Below are positions 18,138 to 26,747 of a stretch of DNA of 64,000 nucleotides, in pieces (positions within the stretch are counted from its first letter, which is position 1; every line of letters begins with the position of its first letter). The notes under the pieces are model-generated. The model saw only the letters and a program-made list of their open reading frames with translations. It ran no database searches and had not been told where the DNA came from. Source of the stretch: Comamonas kerstersii (GTDB lineage: Bacteria; Pseudomonadota; Gammaproteobacteria; Burkholderiales; Burkholderiaceae_C); the NCBI RefSeq assembly GCF_008801935.1, contig NZ_VZOT01000001.1, positions 186,001 to 250,000 of the forward strand, given 5' to 3'. Made by a program: the position numbers and the translations under genes.

Positions 18138-19835
18138 CTACTTGCCGACCATCAGCACTATCACCATGCCCCACAGCGTCAGCAAGGTGTTGCTGACGGC
18201 ATAAGGCACGGTATAGCCCAGCATGGGTACATTGCTCTTGGCCACATCTGCCACCATGGCCACGGAAGCCGTGCTGGTGCGAGCACCACCACAGCAGCCC
18301 AGGTTGATGGCTGGGTCAAAACGGAAGATGTACTTGCCAATCAACGGGGCCAGCAACATGGGAACGCCCGTAGCAAACAGCCCCCACAGGAAGATTTCTG
18401 CCCCCACCTGCTTGAGCCCCGCAATAAAGGTCGGCCCCGCTGTAATGCCTACCACGGCGATAAAGATGTTCAGCCCCACGGAGTTCATGAACCAAAGGGT
18501 GGAGCTGGGGACGGTCCCAATCTTGGGGAAAAAGCTGCGCACCCAGCCCACAACCAGTCCCGCAATCAGCGCACCACCTGAAGAAGACAGTGTGATGGGC
18601 ACGCCCTCTACCGGCACCACAATCGCGCCCAGCAAGCCTCCAATGGCAATCGCCAGCCCGACCAGCACCATGCTGGTCACATCGGTGGGACGGTCGGCAT
18701 AACCAAACTCTTCGGTGATCGCATCCACATGCTTTTGCGTGCCACGAATGCTGACAATATCGCCGCGGTTGAGCTTGGTCTGAGCCAGTACGGGAATGTC
18801 CACCCCCATGGAGCCCCGGCGGATGCGGGTGACATAAATGCCCCGAGCCACCGAGCTGTTGGCCAGATCAATCAGCGTCTTGCCATCGGCACGGCTGCTG
18901 GCCACATAGACATCCACCACCTCGATGGGGATGTTCAGCAACTCGGCATCTGAAACCTCTGTCGCACGCGAGGCCCATTCCACCAGAGCCTCATGCTTGC
19001 CAGATACGGCGACGATGTCGCCGACCTGCAGCACCGTGTTTTCATCAAAGGCAATGATCTTGCCGTCACGGCGCAGATTCTCCAGAAACAAGCGCCCGTT
19101 GGCATTGGCCTCAGCTTCAGCCACGGTCTTGCCGGCAATCAGGCCCGGCGTTTCCAGCCGGAAAGCGCGGATGATGTACTGCTGCCATGCAGTGTGCAGA
19201 TTACCCTCCGCGTTGCCCGCAGACATGGCTGCCTCGTAGCGCTTGCACTCCTTCACCAGATCCACGCCAAGCAGTTTCGGGCCGATAAAAGCAATGATCC
19301 AGCCAGTGCCCACGGTACCAAACAGATAGGTCACGGCATAGGCCACGGGAATCAGGTCCAGCTGTTGCTGCACCTGATCAGGCGTCAGATCCAGCTTGCC
19401 AATGGCATTGGTCGCCAGGCCGATGGATGCCGAGATCGTCTGCGCACCTGCCAGCAAACCTGCCGCCAGTCCTGGTCCATAGCCAGATACATAGGCTGCG
19501 ATATAGACCGATAACAAGCACAGGCAGGAAATCACCACCGCAAAAATGGCCTGTGGTATTCCATCATTGGCAATGCCCCGCGCAAACTGCGGGCCCACAC
19601 CAAAGCCCACGGCAAACAGGAACATGACAAAGAACACGGACTTGATCTGCGCGGAGATCTCAATGTCCAGCTGCCCGACCAGCACCCCTGCAAGCAAAGT
19701 GCCTGTCACCGCTCCCAGACTGAAGCTACCCAGCTTCAATGCGCCCACCCAGTAACCCATGGCCAGGGTCAGAAAAATTGCCAGTTCCGGATGGGCTTGC
19801 AGTGTCTGCACCAACCATTGCCACATATGCATCAT
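18138..19835 (-). CDS. AspT/YidE-type exchanger (AAE transporter family)
   Basis: The 565-residue transporter has two membrane halves (about residues 10-180 and 390-560). Each half carries family motifs (GVGPQFARG in the first, GCCGGARTSTASVAMVAD in the second). They flank two cytoplasmic RCK_C (TrkA_C-like) domains (about 190-370). AspT exchanges aspartate for alanine electrogenically. This gene follows a basic amino acid decarboxylase gene by about 70 bp on the same strand, so it probably exchanges the decarboxylase substrate and product. I start at MMHMWQW, where GAGGGAG is upstream. Confidence 0.88.
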   Translation of the reverse strand: MMHMWQWLVQTLQAHPELAIFLTLAMGYWVGALKLGSFSLGAVTGTLLAGVLVGQLDIEISAQIKSVFFVMFLFAVGFGVGPQFARGIANDGIPQAIFAVVISCLCLLSVYIAAYVSGYGPGLAAGLLAGAQTISASIGLATNAIGKLDLTPDQVQQQLDLIPVAYAVTYLFGTVGTGWIIAFIGPKLLGVDLVKECKRYEAAMSAGNAEGNLHTAWQQYIIRAFRLETPGLIAGKTVAEAEANANGRLFLENLRRDGKIIAFDENTVLQVGDIVAVSGKHEALVEWASRATEVSDAELLNIPIEVVDVYVASSRADGKTLIDLANSSVARGIYVTRIRRGSMGVDIPVLAQTKLNRGDIVSIRGTQKHVDAITEEFGYADRPTDVTSMVLVGLAIAIGGLLGAIVVPVEGVPITLSSSGGALIAGLVVGWVRSFFPKIGTVPSSTLWFMNSVGLNIFIAVVGITAGPTFIAGLKQVGAEIFLWGLFATGVPMLLAPLIGKYIFRFDPAINLGCCGGARTSTASVAMVADVAKSNVPMLGYTVPYAVSNTLLTLWGMVIVLMVGK

Positions 19836-19907
19836 GGCTGACTCCCTCAAGATTGCGATCTCGGCCATGCCCACAGCATGTCGGGGCATGACCCTGTCAA
19901 TGCGTGA

Positions 19908-22634
19908 CTAAGCTTTGGCCCCACCTGCTTCTGCGTCCTCCAGACGCAGCACCTGCAGCCCTCGGCTGGCGTCATAGCCATGGACTTCCTGCACATCCAG
20001 CTTGCGCATGAAGGAAATGGTGTCTGCCGCGATCACCTGCCCCGGCACCAGAATCGGGAAGCCCGGTGGATAGGGAATGACCAGCTTGGCAGAGACCATG
20101 GGTGGCCCCTCCTTGAGACGGTGGTCACACTCCTCGCTGTTCAGCGGCACATATTCGATATTGGAAGGCTCCCAGCTCAGGAAGAAGGCACGGCGGATGT
20201 CGCCTTCCACGGCAGGCTGCCCACCCACATCGCTGCGGAACGCAGCATGGAAATGGCTGAAGTTAGGCAGCTCCGGCACATCACGCATCAGGCTGTCCAC
20301 ACGTGCTGCAAAGCGCTGACGTTCAGCATCACTGGCGTGCTCCAGATGGGTTTCAATCTCGGTCGCCAGCTCCAGCAGCACGTGGATGAGCTGCGCCACA
20401 TCGCTGCGGGTGTTGTTGATATTGGACTGCAGCAGCACCGAATTGCGCGAGGTCTTGTTCAGCTGTACCCCGAAGCGGTCGGCCAAAATGCCCTTGAACT
20501 GGGTGCCATCAAAGCCCGCTGTGCCACACACCAGGGTGATACGTGTGGGGTCGAGGAAGAACTCATCATCACGCAAGGCAACCACCGCATCGCTCCATAC
20601 CGTGCCAGGCTCCAGAAAATCCTTGAAGCCGCTGGCGCGAAACTCCGCAGGGATCATTTCATCTGCGCCCAGCACATGGAAGTACTTGGAAATCAGCGGG
20701 TGATGGTTGATCTGGTAGCGAATATCCAGTGCCACCTGAATCGCGTTATTGACCAGCCCATAGCCTTCCAGCTCCATCTGACGGCGTGCCAGATCCAGCG
20801 AGGCAATCAGCTGCTGGTTGGGGCTGGTAGTGGCATGGGTAAAGATGGCTTCGTGCAGCTGCGGCTCAATCGACTCAAAGTCCACATCCTTGACCAGCAC
20901 CATGGAGCCCTGGCGAATGGCTGACATGGACTTGTGCGTGGAGTTGGTCTGGTACACACGCAGTCGCACCTGGCGCGGGTCTGGCACCAGGCGGGTATTC
21001 AGCAAAGTCTCCGTGGAAGGGTTCGTCCCCAGCTGGGCCTGCTGTGCTTCATAGGCAGCCAGTGCCTCTGGCGTCTTTAGCCATTTTTCAATACTGGCCG
21101 CTCCGCCCATGGCCGTACGAGGGCGCAGAAAAGGTGACCAGTGGGCAAAGCCAAACCAGGCCTCATCCCACAGAAACACCAGATCCGGCTTGATGGCCAG
21201 ACACTCTTCCATGACACGGCGAGTGTTGTAGACATGACCATCAAACGTGCAGTTCGTCAGGTCCACCGCTCGCACACGGTCGAGCTTGCCCTGGGCCTTG
21301 AGTGACAGCAGGGCCTGCTTGATATGGCGCAGCGGCACGGCCCCGTACATGGAATAGGCCTTCATGGGATAGGCCTCGACGTAGTACGGCTGCAAGCCCC
21401 CCAGCACCGCACCATAGTGGTGGGACTTGTGACAGTTGCGGTCCACCACAATGATGTCGCCCGGCTTGGCAATCGCCATCAGCACCATCTTGTTGGAGGT
21501 GCTGGTGCCATTGGTCACAAAAAAGCAGTGATCAGCCCCGAAGGCGCGCGCGGCCTTGTCCTGTGCATGCTTGATATTGCCCTTGGGCTCGAGCAGGCTG
21601 TCCAGCCCCCCCGTGGTGGCAGACGACTCTGCCAGAAACAGATTACGGCCATAAAACTCGGCCATATCCTGGATCCAGTCAGACTTGAAGACCGATTTGC
21701 CTCGCGCAATAGGCAGCGCATGGAAGGTGCTGATGGGCCGCTGCGCATAACGCTGCAGATTGTCAAAAAACGGGGTTTCGTAGCGCTGGCGAATGCCTTC
21801 CAGAATGGACAGGTGCAGCTCAATCGGCTCTTCCACCGCATACAGCACACGGCGCACATGGGTAGAGCGTGGGTCGCTGGCAATGTCCTGCGGCTGGCGG
21901 TCCGACATCAGATAAATGTCCAGCTCCGGCCGGTGCTCGTTGATGGCGGCAGCCAACTGCAGACTCAGGTGTTCATCATCGATCTGCTCCACCACGCCCA
22001 GCTCACGCATCATGCGATCGAGCTGTGGCACGGGGTAGTGGCTCTTGAAGCCAATGCCTTCAAATATCACCACGGCGTTGATATTGCTGTTGCTCGCAAT
22101 CGCACTGAAAGCATCCTGAAAACTGCCCACCACCACGGGCTCGTAGATGAACTCGTCCTGATCGCGCCGCTGGGCACGCAGCAGCTGCACGTTGCGTGCC
22201 ACACGGGGGCTGTCTGCTGGGGCCACAATCAGCACCTCAAAATACGGGCGATGTGGGCCATGCTGGGCCACCCCCGGCAACTCTGCCCTGGCCTGTGACA
22301 GATCTGGGTTGACCTCCCACTCGCGCGCGTCTTCCTTGTAATAGTTGGCCACGATGGAAAACGAAATCCGGCTGGCCAGCGCCACAAATGCCTCTTTCTG
22401 CCCAGCATCCAGATAGCCTTCCAGCGCAGTCATCAGCTGTGTGCCTGGGTATGCATGCAGGGTTTCCACGGCGCGCAGCAGGGTCAACGCGTTTTTGACG
22501 TCCTGTCCCTCTGCCTTGCCTGTCTGCCACCTCCGTGCAATAGCCAGCAACTCCCGCCAATGGTCTGCGCGCAAACCACTAACGGTAAAAATTTGGTCAA
22601 TAAACATGCGGCTGTCTTCTCTGGACGTGCTCAT
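19908..22634 (-). CDS. Orn/Lys/Arg decarboxylase, long form
   Basis: The product is about 908 residues, longer than enteric AdiA, CadA or SpeC (710-760). An N-terminal extension of about 120 residues precedes an OKR_DC_1_N flavodoxin-like wing. The PLP-binding core contains TNGTSTSNKM, DRNCHKSHHYG and DEAWFGFAHWS. The PLP lysine lies in NSTHKSMSAIRQG. A C-terminal OKR domain (PYPPGFPILVPG) completes the family layout. It decarboxylates a basic amino acid and consumes a cytoplasmic proton. Substrate choice among Arg, Lys and Orn cannot be read. The AspT-type exchanger downstream is its likely partner. The start at MSTSREDS is a choice; no strong Shine-Dalgarno is seen. Confidence 0.9.
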   Translation of the reverse strand: MSTSREDSRMFIDQIFTVSGLRADHWRELLAIARRWQTGKAEGQDVKNALTLLRAVETLHAYPGTQLMTALEGYLDAGQKEAFVALASRISFSIVANYYKEDAREWEVNPDLSQARAELPGVAQHGPHRPYFEVLIVAPADSPRVARNVQLLRAQRRDQDEFIYEPVVVGSFQDAFSAIASNSNINAVVIFEGIGFKSHYPVPQLDRMMRELGVVEQIDDEHLSLQLAAAINEHRPELDIYLMSDRQPQDIASDPRSTHVRRVLYAVEEPIELHLSILEGIRQRYETPFFDNLQRYAQRPISTFHALPIARGKSVFKSDWIQDMAEFYGRNLFLAESSATTGGLDSLLEPKGNIKHAQDKAARAFGADHCFFVTNGTSTSNKMVLMAIAKPGDIIVVDRNCHKSHHYGAVLGGLQPYYVEAYPMKAYSMYGAVPLRHIKQALLSLKAQGKLDRVRAVDLTNCTFDGHVYNTRRVMEECLAIKPDLVFLWDEAWFGFAHWSPFLRPRTAMGGAASIEKWLKTPEALAAYEAQQAQLGTNPSTETLLNTRLVPDPRQVRLRVYQTNSTHKSMSAIRQGSMVLVKDVDFESIEPQLHEAIFTHATTSPNQQLIASLDLARRQMELEGYGLVNNAIQVALDIRYQINHHPLISKYFHVLGADEMIPAEFRASGFKDFLEPGTVWSDAVVALRDDEFFLDPTRITLVCGTAGFDGTQFKGILADRFGVQLNKTSRNSVLLQSNINNTRSDVAQLIHVLLELATEIETHLEHASDAERQRFAARVDSLMRDVPELPNFSHFHAAFRSDVGGQPAVEGDIRRAFFLSWEPSNIEYVPLNSEECDHRLKEGPPMVSAKLVIPYPPGFPILVPGQVIAADTISFMRKLDVQEVHGYDASRGLQVLRLEDAEAGGAKA

Positions 22635-23332
22635 AAGGGAACTGCTTTCGAGGGGAGAGGGAGGGGAGAGGGAGGTCAGAGCGAAAACTGGAAATGTCCG
22701 CACTGCCCCAATACCAAGACTTCCTCAAGGCTGGAAGCAGCAGCGTGAACATCCCTATCGTGCCCAAGACTGACACCTCGCATCGCTGCCCCATTTCGCA
22801 CAAACATGCAGGCGGCCACTACCACCCTCTGTCATCCAATGACGTACAAAGACCAACTTGAAACGTGCATGCAGACACCCGCTTGTGCAGGGAGATCTGG
22901 CACAGCCATGCCCACTGACCCACGGATGCTGCAGCATGCATATTGGTGCAGATGCCTTGCCCAAAGCCCAGTTCACACGCGGCCCCTACCACAGGAGGCA
23001 AGAGGCCGGCATTCAAAAATACGAGCTGCAGTCTGAGCGGATTCATTTCCGCGTAATAACCATAGCTATAGCCCACATCTGCTCGATACCCTGCTGTCCA
23101 CGTTGACATGGCTTCCCTTTGTTTCGCGACGTATTTCCTTACCTGCGTCACGATATGTCACATCCATGGGTAACCCGGTCATTTCGCGCTGTTGGCGGAC
23201 GGGCGTGAGGCTCTGTGCACAATGCCTGTTTTGCAAAAGTGCAACAAAGCCATTTGTTTTTCGCCGCATTGCGCTCTTGATTTCTTGTCCGCTGCAAAGC
23301 CTTGATACACCTGCGCCAAAAGCTACTGTTTT
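22635..23332. other. Long intergenic region holding a gene remnant
   Basis: These roughly 700 bp separate the decarboxylase from the DTW-domain gene. The only recognisable coding material is the methyltransferase remnant on the minus strand (22912-23109). I see no clear promoter or terminator. Confidence 0.6.
22912..23109 (-). pseudogene. 5' remnant of a SAM-dependent methyltransferase gene
   Basis: The translated fragment starts MSTWTAGYRADVGYSYGYY and continues through ELGFGQGICTNMHAAASVGQW. This matches the N-terminal region of a class I methyltransferase family, with the glycine-rich SAM loop in ELGFGQG. Family character ends after about 66 codons. The frame then continues into unrelated sequence and stops at 22819. 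The rest of the catalytic domain is missing, so I call it a decayed gene. Confidence 0.6.
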
Positions 23333-23989
23333 ATGACTTCACGCCCTCTGTGTCCACACTGCCTGCGTCCTGCCAGCGCCTGTCTGTGCAGCTGTGTGCA
23401 GCCCGTGCACAGCCGTGTGCAGCTGCTGGTGCTGCAGCACCCCATGGAGGCAGGCCACGCCAAAAACACGGCGCGGCTGCTGCATCTGTGCCTGCCTGGC
23501 AGCAGGCTGGAAGTGGGCGAGGTATTTGATGCCGATACCCTGCAGGCACTGCTGCATGCCCCATGGCCGGAGCAGGCCAGCAATGCGCAGGTGCGCGCCA
23601 TCCTGCTCTACCCGCCTACGCCGCCCGACCCACAGCTGCCCGTGGTGCAAGCGCCGGAGCTGCCTGCCCATTGGCTCACTCAGCCAGAGACTTTGCGGCT
23701 GGTAGTGATTGATGGCACTTGGCGCAAAAGCCGCAAGATGCTGTATCTGAACCCTGGGCTGCAGCAGCTGCCACGTCTGTCACTGCAGGATGTGCCAGCC
23801 GGTCGCTATGCCATACGCAAGGCACACGCACCGGGGCAGCTATCGAGCTTTGAAGCCGCCGCCCTGGCGCTTGCGCAATTGCATGGCTGGCAAGCAGACA
23901 GCCACCCCATGCAGCAGCTGATGTGCAGTTTTGAGCAAGCCATGCAGCTGCACCAGCGACTGCAACACTTGCCTGCGCACGCTGACTAG
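23333..23989 (+). CDS. DTW-domain protein, likely tRNA-uridine aminocarboxypropyltransferase
   Basis: The 218-residue protein has an N-terminal zinc-ribbon-like set of cysteines (CPHC, CLCSC) and the DTW-domain core VVIDGTWRKSRKMLYLNP, followed by RYAIRKAHAPGQLSSFEAAA. The family includes TapT, which makes acp3U in tRNA using SAM. The residue between D and TW is Gly here, giving DGTW. The stop codon shares the palindrome CTAG with the stop of the convergent small gene. No clear Shine-Dalgarno precedes the ATG. Confidence 0.85.
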   Translation: MTSRPLCPHCLRPASACLCSCVQPVHSRVQLLVLQHPMEAGHAKNTARLLHLCLPGSRLEVGEVFDADTLQALLHAPWPEQASNAQVRAILLYPPTPPDPQLPVVQAPELPAHWLTQPETLRLVVIDGTWRKSRKMLYLNPGLQQLPRLSLQDVPAGRYAIRKAHAPGQLSSFEAAALALAQLHGWQADSHPMQQLMCSFEQAMQLHQRLQHLPAHAD

Positions 23990-24363
23990 CACTGGTAAGC
24001 CGCAGTCACCACGCCCTGTACAGGGTGCAACGACAGACTGTCACAGCGCAGACGCAGCACTGCCCCCTGGGCAAACTCCAGCTCCATGGTGACCACGCCC
24101 CGCAGCTCACAGGGCACAGGCAGCTGCTGGATGCGCTGGCTGGCATGCAGCACCACCCCGCGGTTCAGGCGCCCCATGCAGGCGGCAGGCTCTACGGTTT
24201 CCCATGGTTCCACGTTCTCAGCCTGGAGCAGCAAGGGGGCCCAGACGGCATCGGCACGCGGGTCCTGCGCATCCCGCAGTCTGGCTGCGGCAAAGCGCAG
24301 CTGCAAGCGACCTTCGTCCCAGATGCATTGGGCCACTTCGGAATCGGCAAACTCAAAGTACAT
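23986..24363 (-). CDS. Hypothetical protein, translationally coupled to a LysR gene
   Basis: The product has about 125 residues, starts MYFEFADSEVAQCIWDE, and has no signal peptide or membrane segment. I do not recognise a family. It is rich in beta-strand-like alternation (LQLRFAAARLRD, VVTMELEFAQGAVLRLRC) and may be a small beta-barrel. A strong AGGAGG lies 7 nt upstream of this ATG. The gene overlaps the 3' end of the LysR gene by 11 bp. Its stop overlaps that of the convergent DTW gene. Confidence 0.7.
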   Translation of the reverse strand: MYFEFADSEVAQCIWDEGRLQLRFAAARLRDAQDPRADAVWAPLLLQAENVEPWETVEPAACMGRLNRGVVLHASQRIQQLPVPCELRGVVTMELEFAQGAVLRLRCDSLSLHPVQGVVTAAYQC

Positions 24364-25276
24364 GCTGCGCCTCCTGTTCGAGTGCATTCATCAGCCAGTC
24401 CACTTCAGGCACAGCTGGCCGGTGCATGGGCAGCAGCATATGGACTTGAAAAGGAATCGAAAAGTCCAAAGGTCTGAGGATCATGTCAGCGTCCACGCAA
24501 GCTCTGGCCGTCAGCGGGTTGACGATGGCCACCCCCAGACCATGGCGCACCATGGCGCACACAGCCACTGCACTCAGCGTCTCCAGCAGCATCTTGCGCT
24601 GTACACCAGCCCGGGCAAACACAGAATCGATCTTGAGGCGGTACGGATCATCCCGCGCCAGGCTGATAAAGGGCTGGCCCTCAAAATCACGCGCACTCAG
24701 CCGCTCTCTGGCCGCCAGTGGATGGCTGGCAGGCAGCACGGCCACTTCGTCCATGGCAGGCAGGTGAACCATGCGCGTGCCCGGCGGTGTGTCACCGCTT
24801 TCGGTCAGCCCCAGATCAAAGCGCTGGGCGCTCATCCACTCCTGCAACAGCGGGCCATCCTGCGTCGCCACGCTCACTGCCACCTCGCCATGCGTGCGCT
24901 GCATGCGCGCCAGCGCACCGGGCAGCAGCGCGTGGCTGAGCGCTGGCATGCACAGCACGCTGATGCTGGCCTGGTGCGGCTGGCCCAGCGCCATGGCGTG
25001 CTCGACCACGCGGTCCAGCCCATCCCAGCTGCGCTGCACCTCATCCCACAGACGCAGGGCGCGCGCCGTGGGTTTGAGCCGCCCCTGCACCCGCTCGAAC
25101 AGGTCATAGCCCAGCAGCTGCTCCAGCCGCGCCAGTTCACGGCTAATGGTGGGCTGCGAGGTAAACAGCATCTGCGCCGCGCCGGTTGCGCTGCCCGCAA
25201 GCATCAGGGCACGGAACACTTCGATATGGCGATGACTGATGCGCTCAGGGTTGGGCGGGAGATTTCGCATGGGCAT
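24353..25276 (-). CDS. LysR-type transcriptional regulator
   Basis: The product is about 307 residues with an N-terminal winged helix (HIEVFRALMLAGSATGAAQMLFTSQPTISRELARLEQLLGYDLFER, typical LysR HTH) and a periplasmic-binding-like effector domain. It sits upstream of the ssuA gene, but a dispersed repeat lies between them, so control of sulfonate genes is only a possibility. The start at MPMRNLPPN is chosen over an earlier ATG because the extra 24 residues do not fit the family. The small hypothetical gene overlaps its end. Confidence 0.88.
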   Translation of the reverse strand: MPMRNLPPNPERISHRHIEVFRALMLAGSATGAAQMLFTSQPTISRELARLEQLLGYDLFERVQGRLKPTARALRLWDEVQRSWDGLDRVVEHAMALGQPHQASISVLCMPALSHALLPGALARMQRTHGEVAVSVATQDGPLLQEWMSAQRFDLGLTESGDTPPGTRMVHLPAMDEVAVLPASHPLAARERLSARDFEGQPFISLARDDPYRLKIDSVFARAGVQRKMLLETLSAVAVCAMVRHGLGVAIVNPLTARACVDADMILRPLDFSIPFQVHMLLPMHRPAVPEVDWLMNALEQEAQHVL

Positions 25277-25359
25277 GGTGCAAGCATAGCCAGAAGCGAC
25301 GGCTTCAGAGGCGGAATCCTGCACAAGACTCTTGCGCAAGCATTTCATATAAAAAAAAT

Positions 25360-25393
25360 GCTTCCAGCGCTTGATAGATAAGCGCTGGCAGCT
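25360..25393. repeat. Dispersed palindromic repeat, short form (copy F)
   Basis: GCTTCCAGCGCTTG and TAAGCGCTGGCAGCT face each other across a few bases, followed by a T-rich stretch. It lies between the ssuA stop and the LysR start. Confidence 0.7.
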
Positions 25394-25413
25394 CTCTTTT
25401 TTAAACTAACCGC

Positions 25414-26361
25414 TCAAACCTGCCAGTTCCAGACGATCTCCTGCACCTGCAGCTTTCTGGGAATGATGCCCAGGGCATGAAAGCTGTCTGCCAGCTGCTG
25501 CTGTTGGGCCACATGCGCAGTGCTGATGGGCTGCAGGTCCAGATTGGCACGACCATAGGCTGTGCGCCACACCTCGGGGTCCAGGCCCGTGTCCTGCGAA
25601 GCAAGCTGCACCAGCTCCTCCCGGTTGGCGCTGGCCCAGTGCGTGGTCTGCTGCAGGGTCTTCAGGATTTCCGCCAGCAGCGCCCCCTGCTTCTGGGCAA
25701 AGTCGCGGTTGGCCATGTAGTAGGACGAGGAGGCCAGGCTCGGCTGGGTGATGGTGTCCACCAGCGCCCGTGCGCCATAGCGCTGCTGGGCAATCGCAAA
25801 GTACCGGTCCCAGACCACCCAGGCATCGACATTGCCGCCATTGAAGGCTGCCGTGGCATCGGCCGGGGACAGAAACACCTGAGTGATGTCGCTGGGCTTG
25901 AGCCCCGCAGCAGCCAGCGCCTTGATGGTCACGTTGTGCGCGCTCGATCCCTTGCCAAAGGCGACCTTCCTGCCCTTGAGATCGGCCACGCTGCGGATGG
26001 GCGAGTCTTTCGGCACCAGAATCGCCTCGGCATGCGGTGCGGCCGGGTCATAGCCGATGTAGACAAACTGTGCGCCTGCCGCCTGGGCAAAGATGGGCGG
26101 TGCCTCGCCCACAAAGCCCACGTCAATGGCGCCGACGTTCAAACCTTCCAGCAGCTGTGGACCAGCAGGGAACTCCACCCACTTGACCTGCACGCCCAGC
26201 GGCTGAAGTTTCTGCTCCAGACTGCCTTGCGCGCGCTGCAGCACAAACAGGCTGGCTGATTTCTGATAGCCAATACGCAGCTGTGAGCTCTGCTGCGCAT
26301 GGGCTGAATTCCCTATCGCCCAGAGTATTGCTGCAGCCATGAATGCCAGCATGCGCTGCAT
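25414..26361 (-). CDS. ssuA: Aliphatic sulfonate ABC transporter substrate-binding protein
   Basis: The 315-residue precursor has a signal peptide (ends NSAHAQQ). The SsuA/TauA-like fold begins LRIGYQKSASLFVLQ, followed by VKWVEFPAGPQLLEGLNVGAIDVGFVGEAPPIFAQAAG and DAWVVWDRYFA. It binds alkanesulfonates in the periplasm. It is transcribed away from ssuE-ssuD, with an AT-rich 386-bp region between that holds a palindrome and a stem-loop. No ssuB or ssuC follows on this strand, so it probably uses the ATPase and permease encoded at 30143-31890. Confidence 0.92.
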   Translation of the reverse strand: MQRMLAFMAAAILWAIGNSAHAQQSSQLRIGYQKSASLFVLQRAQGSLEQKLQPLGVQVKWVEFPAGPQLLEGLNVGAIDVGFVGEAPPIFAQAAGAQFVYIGYDPAAPHAEAILVPKDSPIRSVADLKGRKVAFGKGSSAHNVTIKALAAAGLKPSDITQVFLSPADATAAFNGGNVDAWVVWDRYFAIAQQRYGARALVDTITQPSLASSSYYMANRDFAQKQGALLAEILKTLQQTTHWASANREELVQLASQDTGLDPEVWRTAYGRANLDLQPISTAHVAQQQQLADSFHALGIIPRKLQVQEIVWNWQV

Positions 26362-26500
26362 GAAGACAGGTTTTTCCAGAAAAGCATGGACATGGTGATA
26401 TTCCTCCGTGAATTGACCCGATCCATGCTACGTACATCTGATTATCCTCAAAACCAATAAATTCAAAGATGAATATATTTTTATTAACAAAAACAACAAG

Positions 26501-26520
26501 TTGCATTTATATAAATACAA
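26501..26520. promoter_or_regulatory. Palindromic candidate operator (LysR-type)
   Basis: TTGCATTTATATAAATACAA is a palindrome with one mismatch. It lies mid-way in the ssuA-ssuE intergenic region and has the AT-rich dyad character of LysR-type binding sites. No regulator is proven. Confidence 0.45.
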
Positions 26521-26665
26521 CATAACCACATAACCAAAACAAACAAAACTTAGATTTCATTTCCATATAAAAATAAGAAAACTCATTTAGATAAATTCAG
26601 AGAATGCAATCAAAAAATGATTGGTTCCTTCATATAAAAAAATCGAGAACACTTGCATCCAGTTT

Positions 26666-26707
26666 CCACCTCATGCCTGCAAGCACTGTCTGCCAGGCAT
26701 GAGGTGG
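26666..26707 (+). promoter_or_regulatory. 14-bp perfect stem-loop 40 bp upstream of ssuE
   Basis: CCACCTCATGCCTG and CAGGCATGAGGTGG are perfect complements around a 14-nt loop. They are much richer in GC than the DNA upstream. No T run follows. The position fits a 5' leader element of the ssuE-ssuD transcript. Confidence 0.55.
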
Positions 26708-26747
26708 CCCCTTGAAGTGATGGCCTTCACAGGCTTGTGGAATCTGT

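Larger units (their letters stand above)
26362..26747. promoter_or_regulatory. AT-rich divergent promoter region between ssuA and ssuE
   Basis: This intergenic stretch is far more AT-rich than the rest of the window. It must hold promoters for both directions. Visible elements are a near-perfect 20-bp palindrome at 26501-26520 and a 14-bp stem-loop at 26666-26707. Sulfonate genes are usually activated by LysR-type regulators (CysB, Cbl, SsuR) under sulfate limitation, which this layout would suit. Confidence 0.65.
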
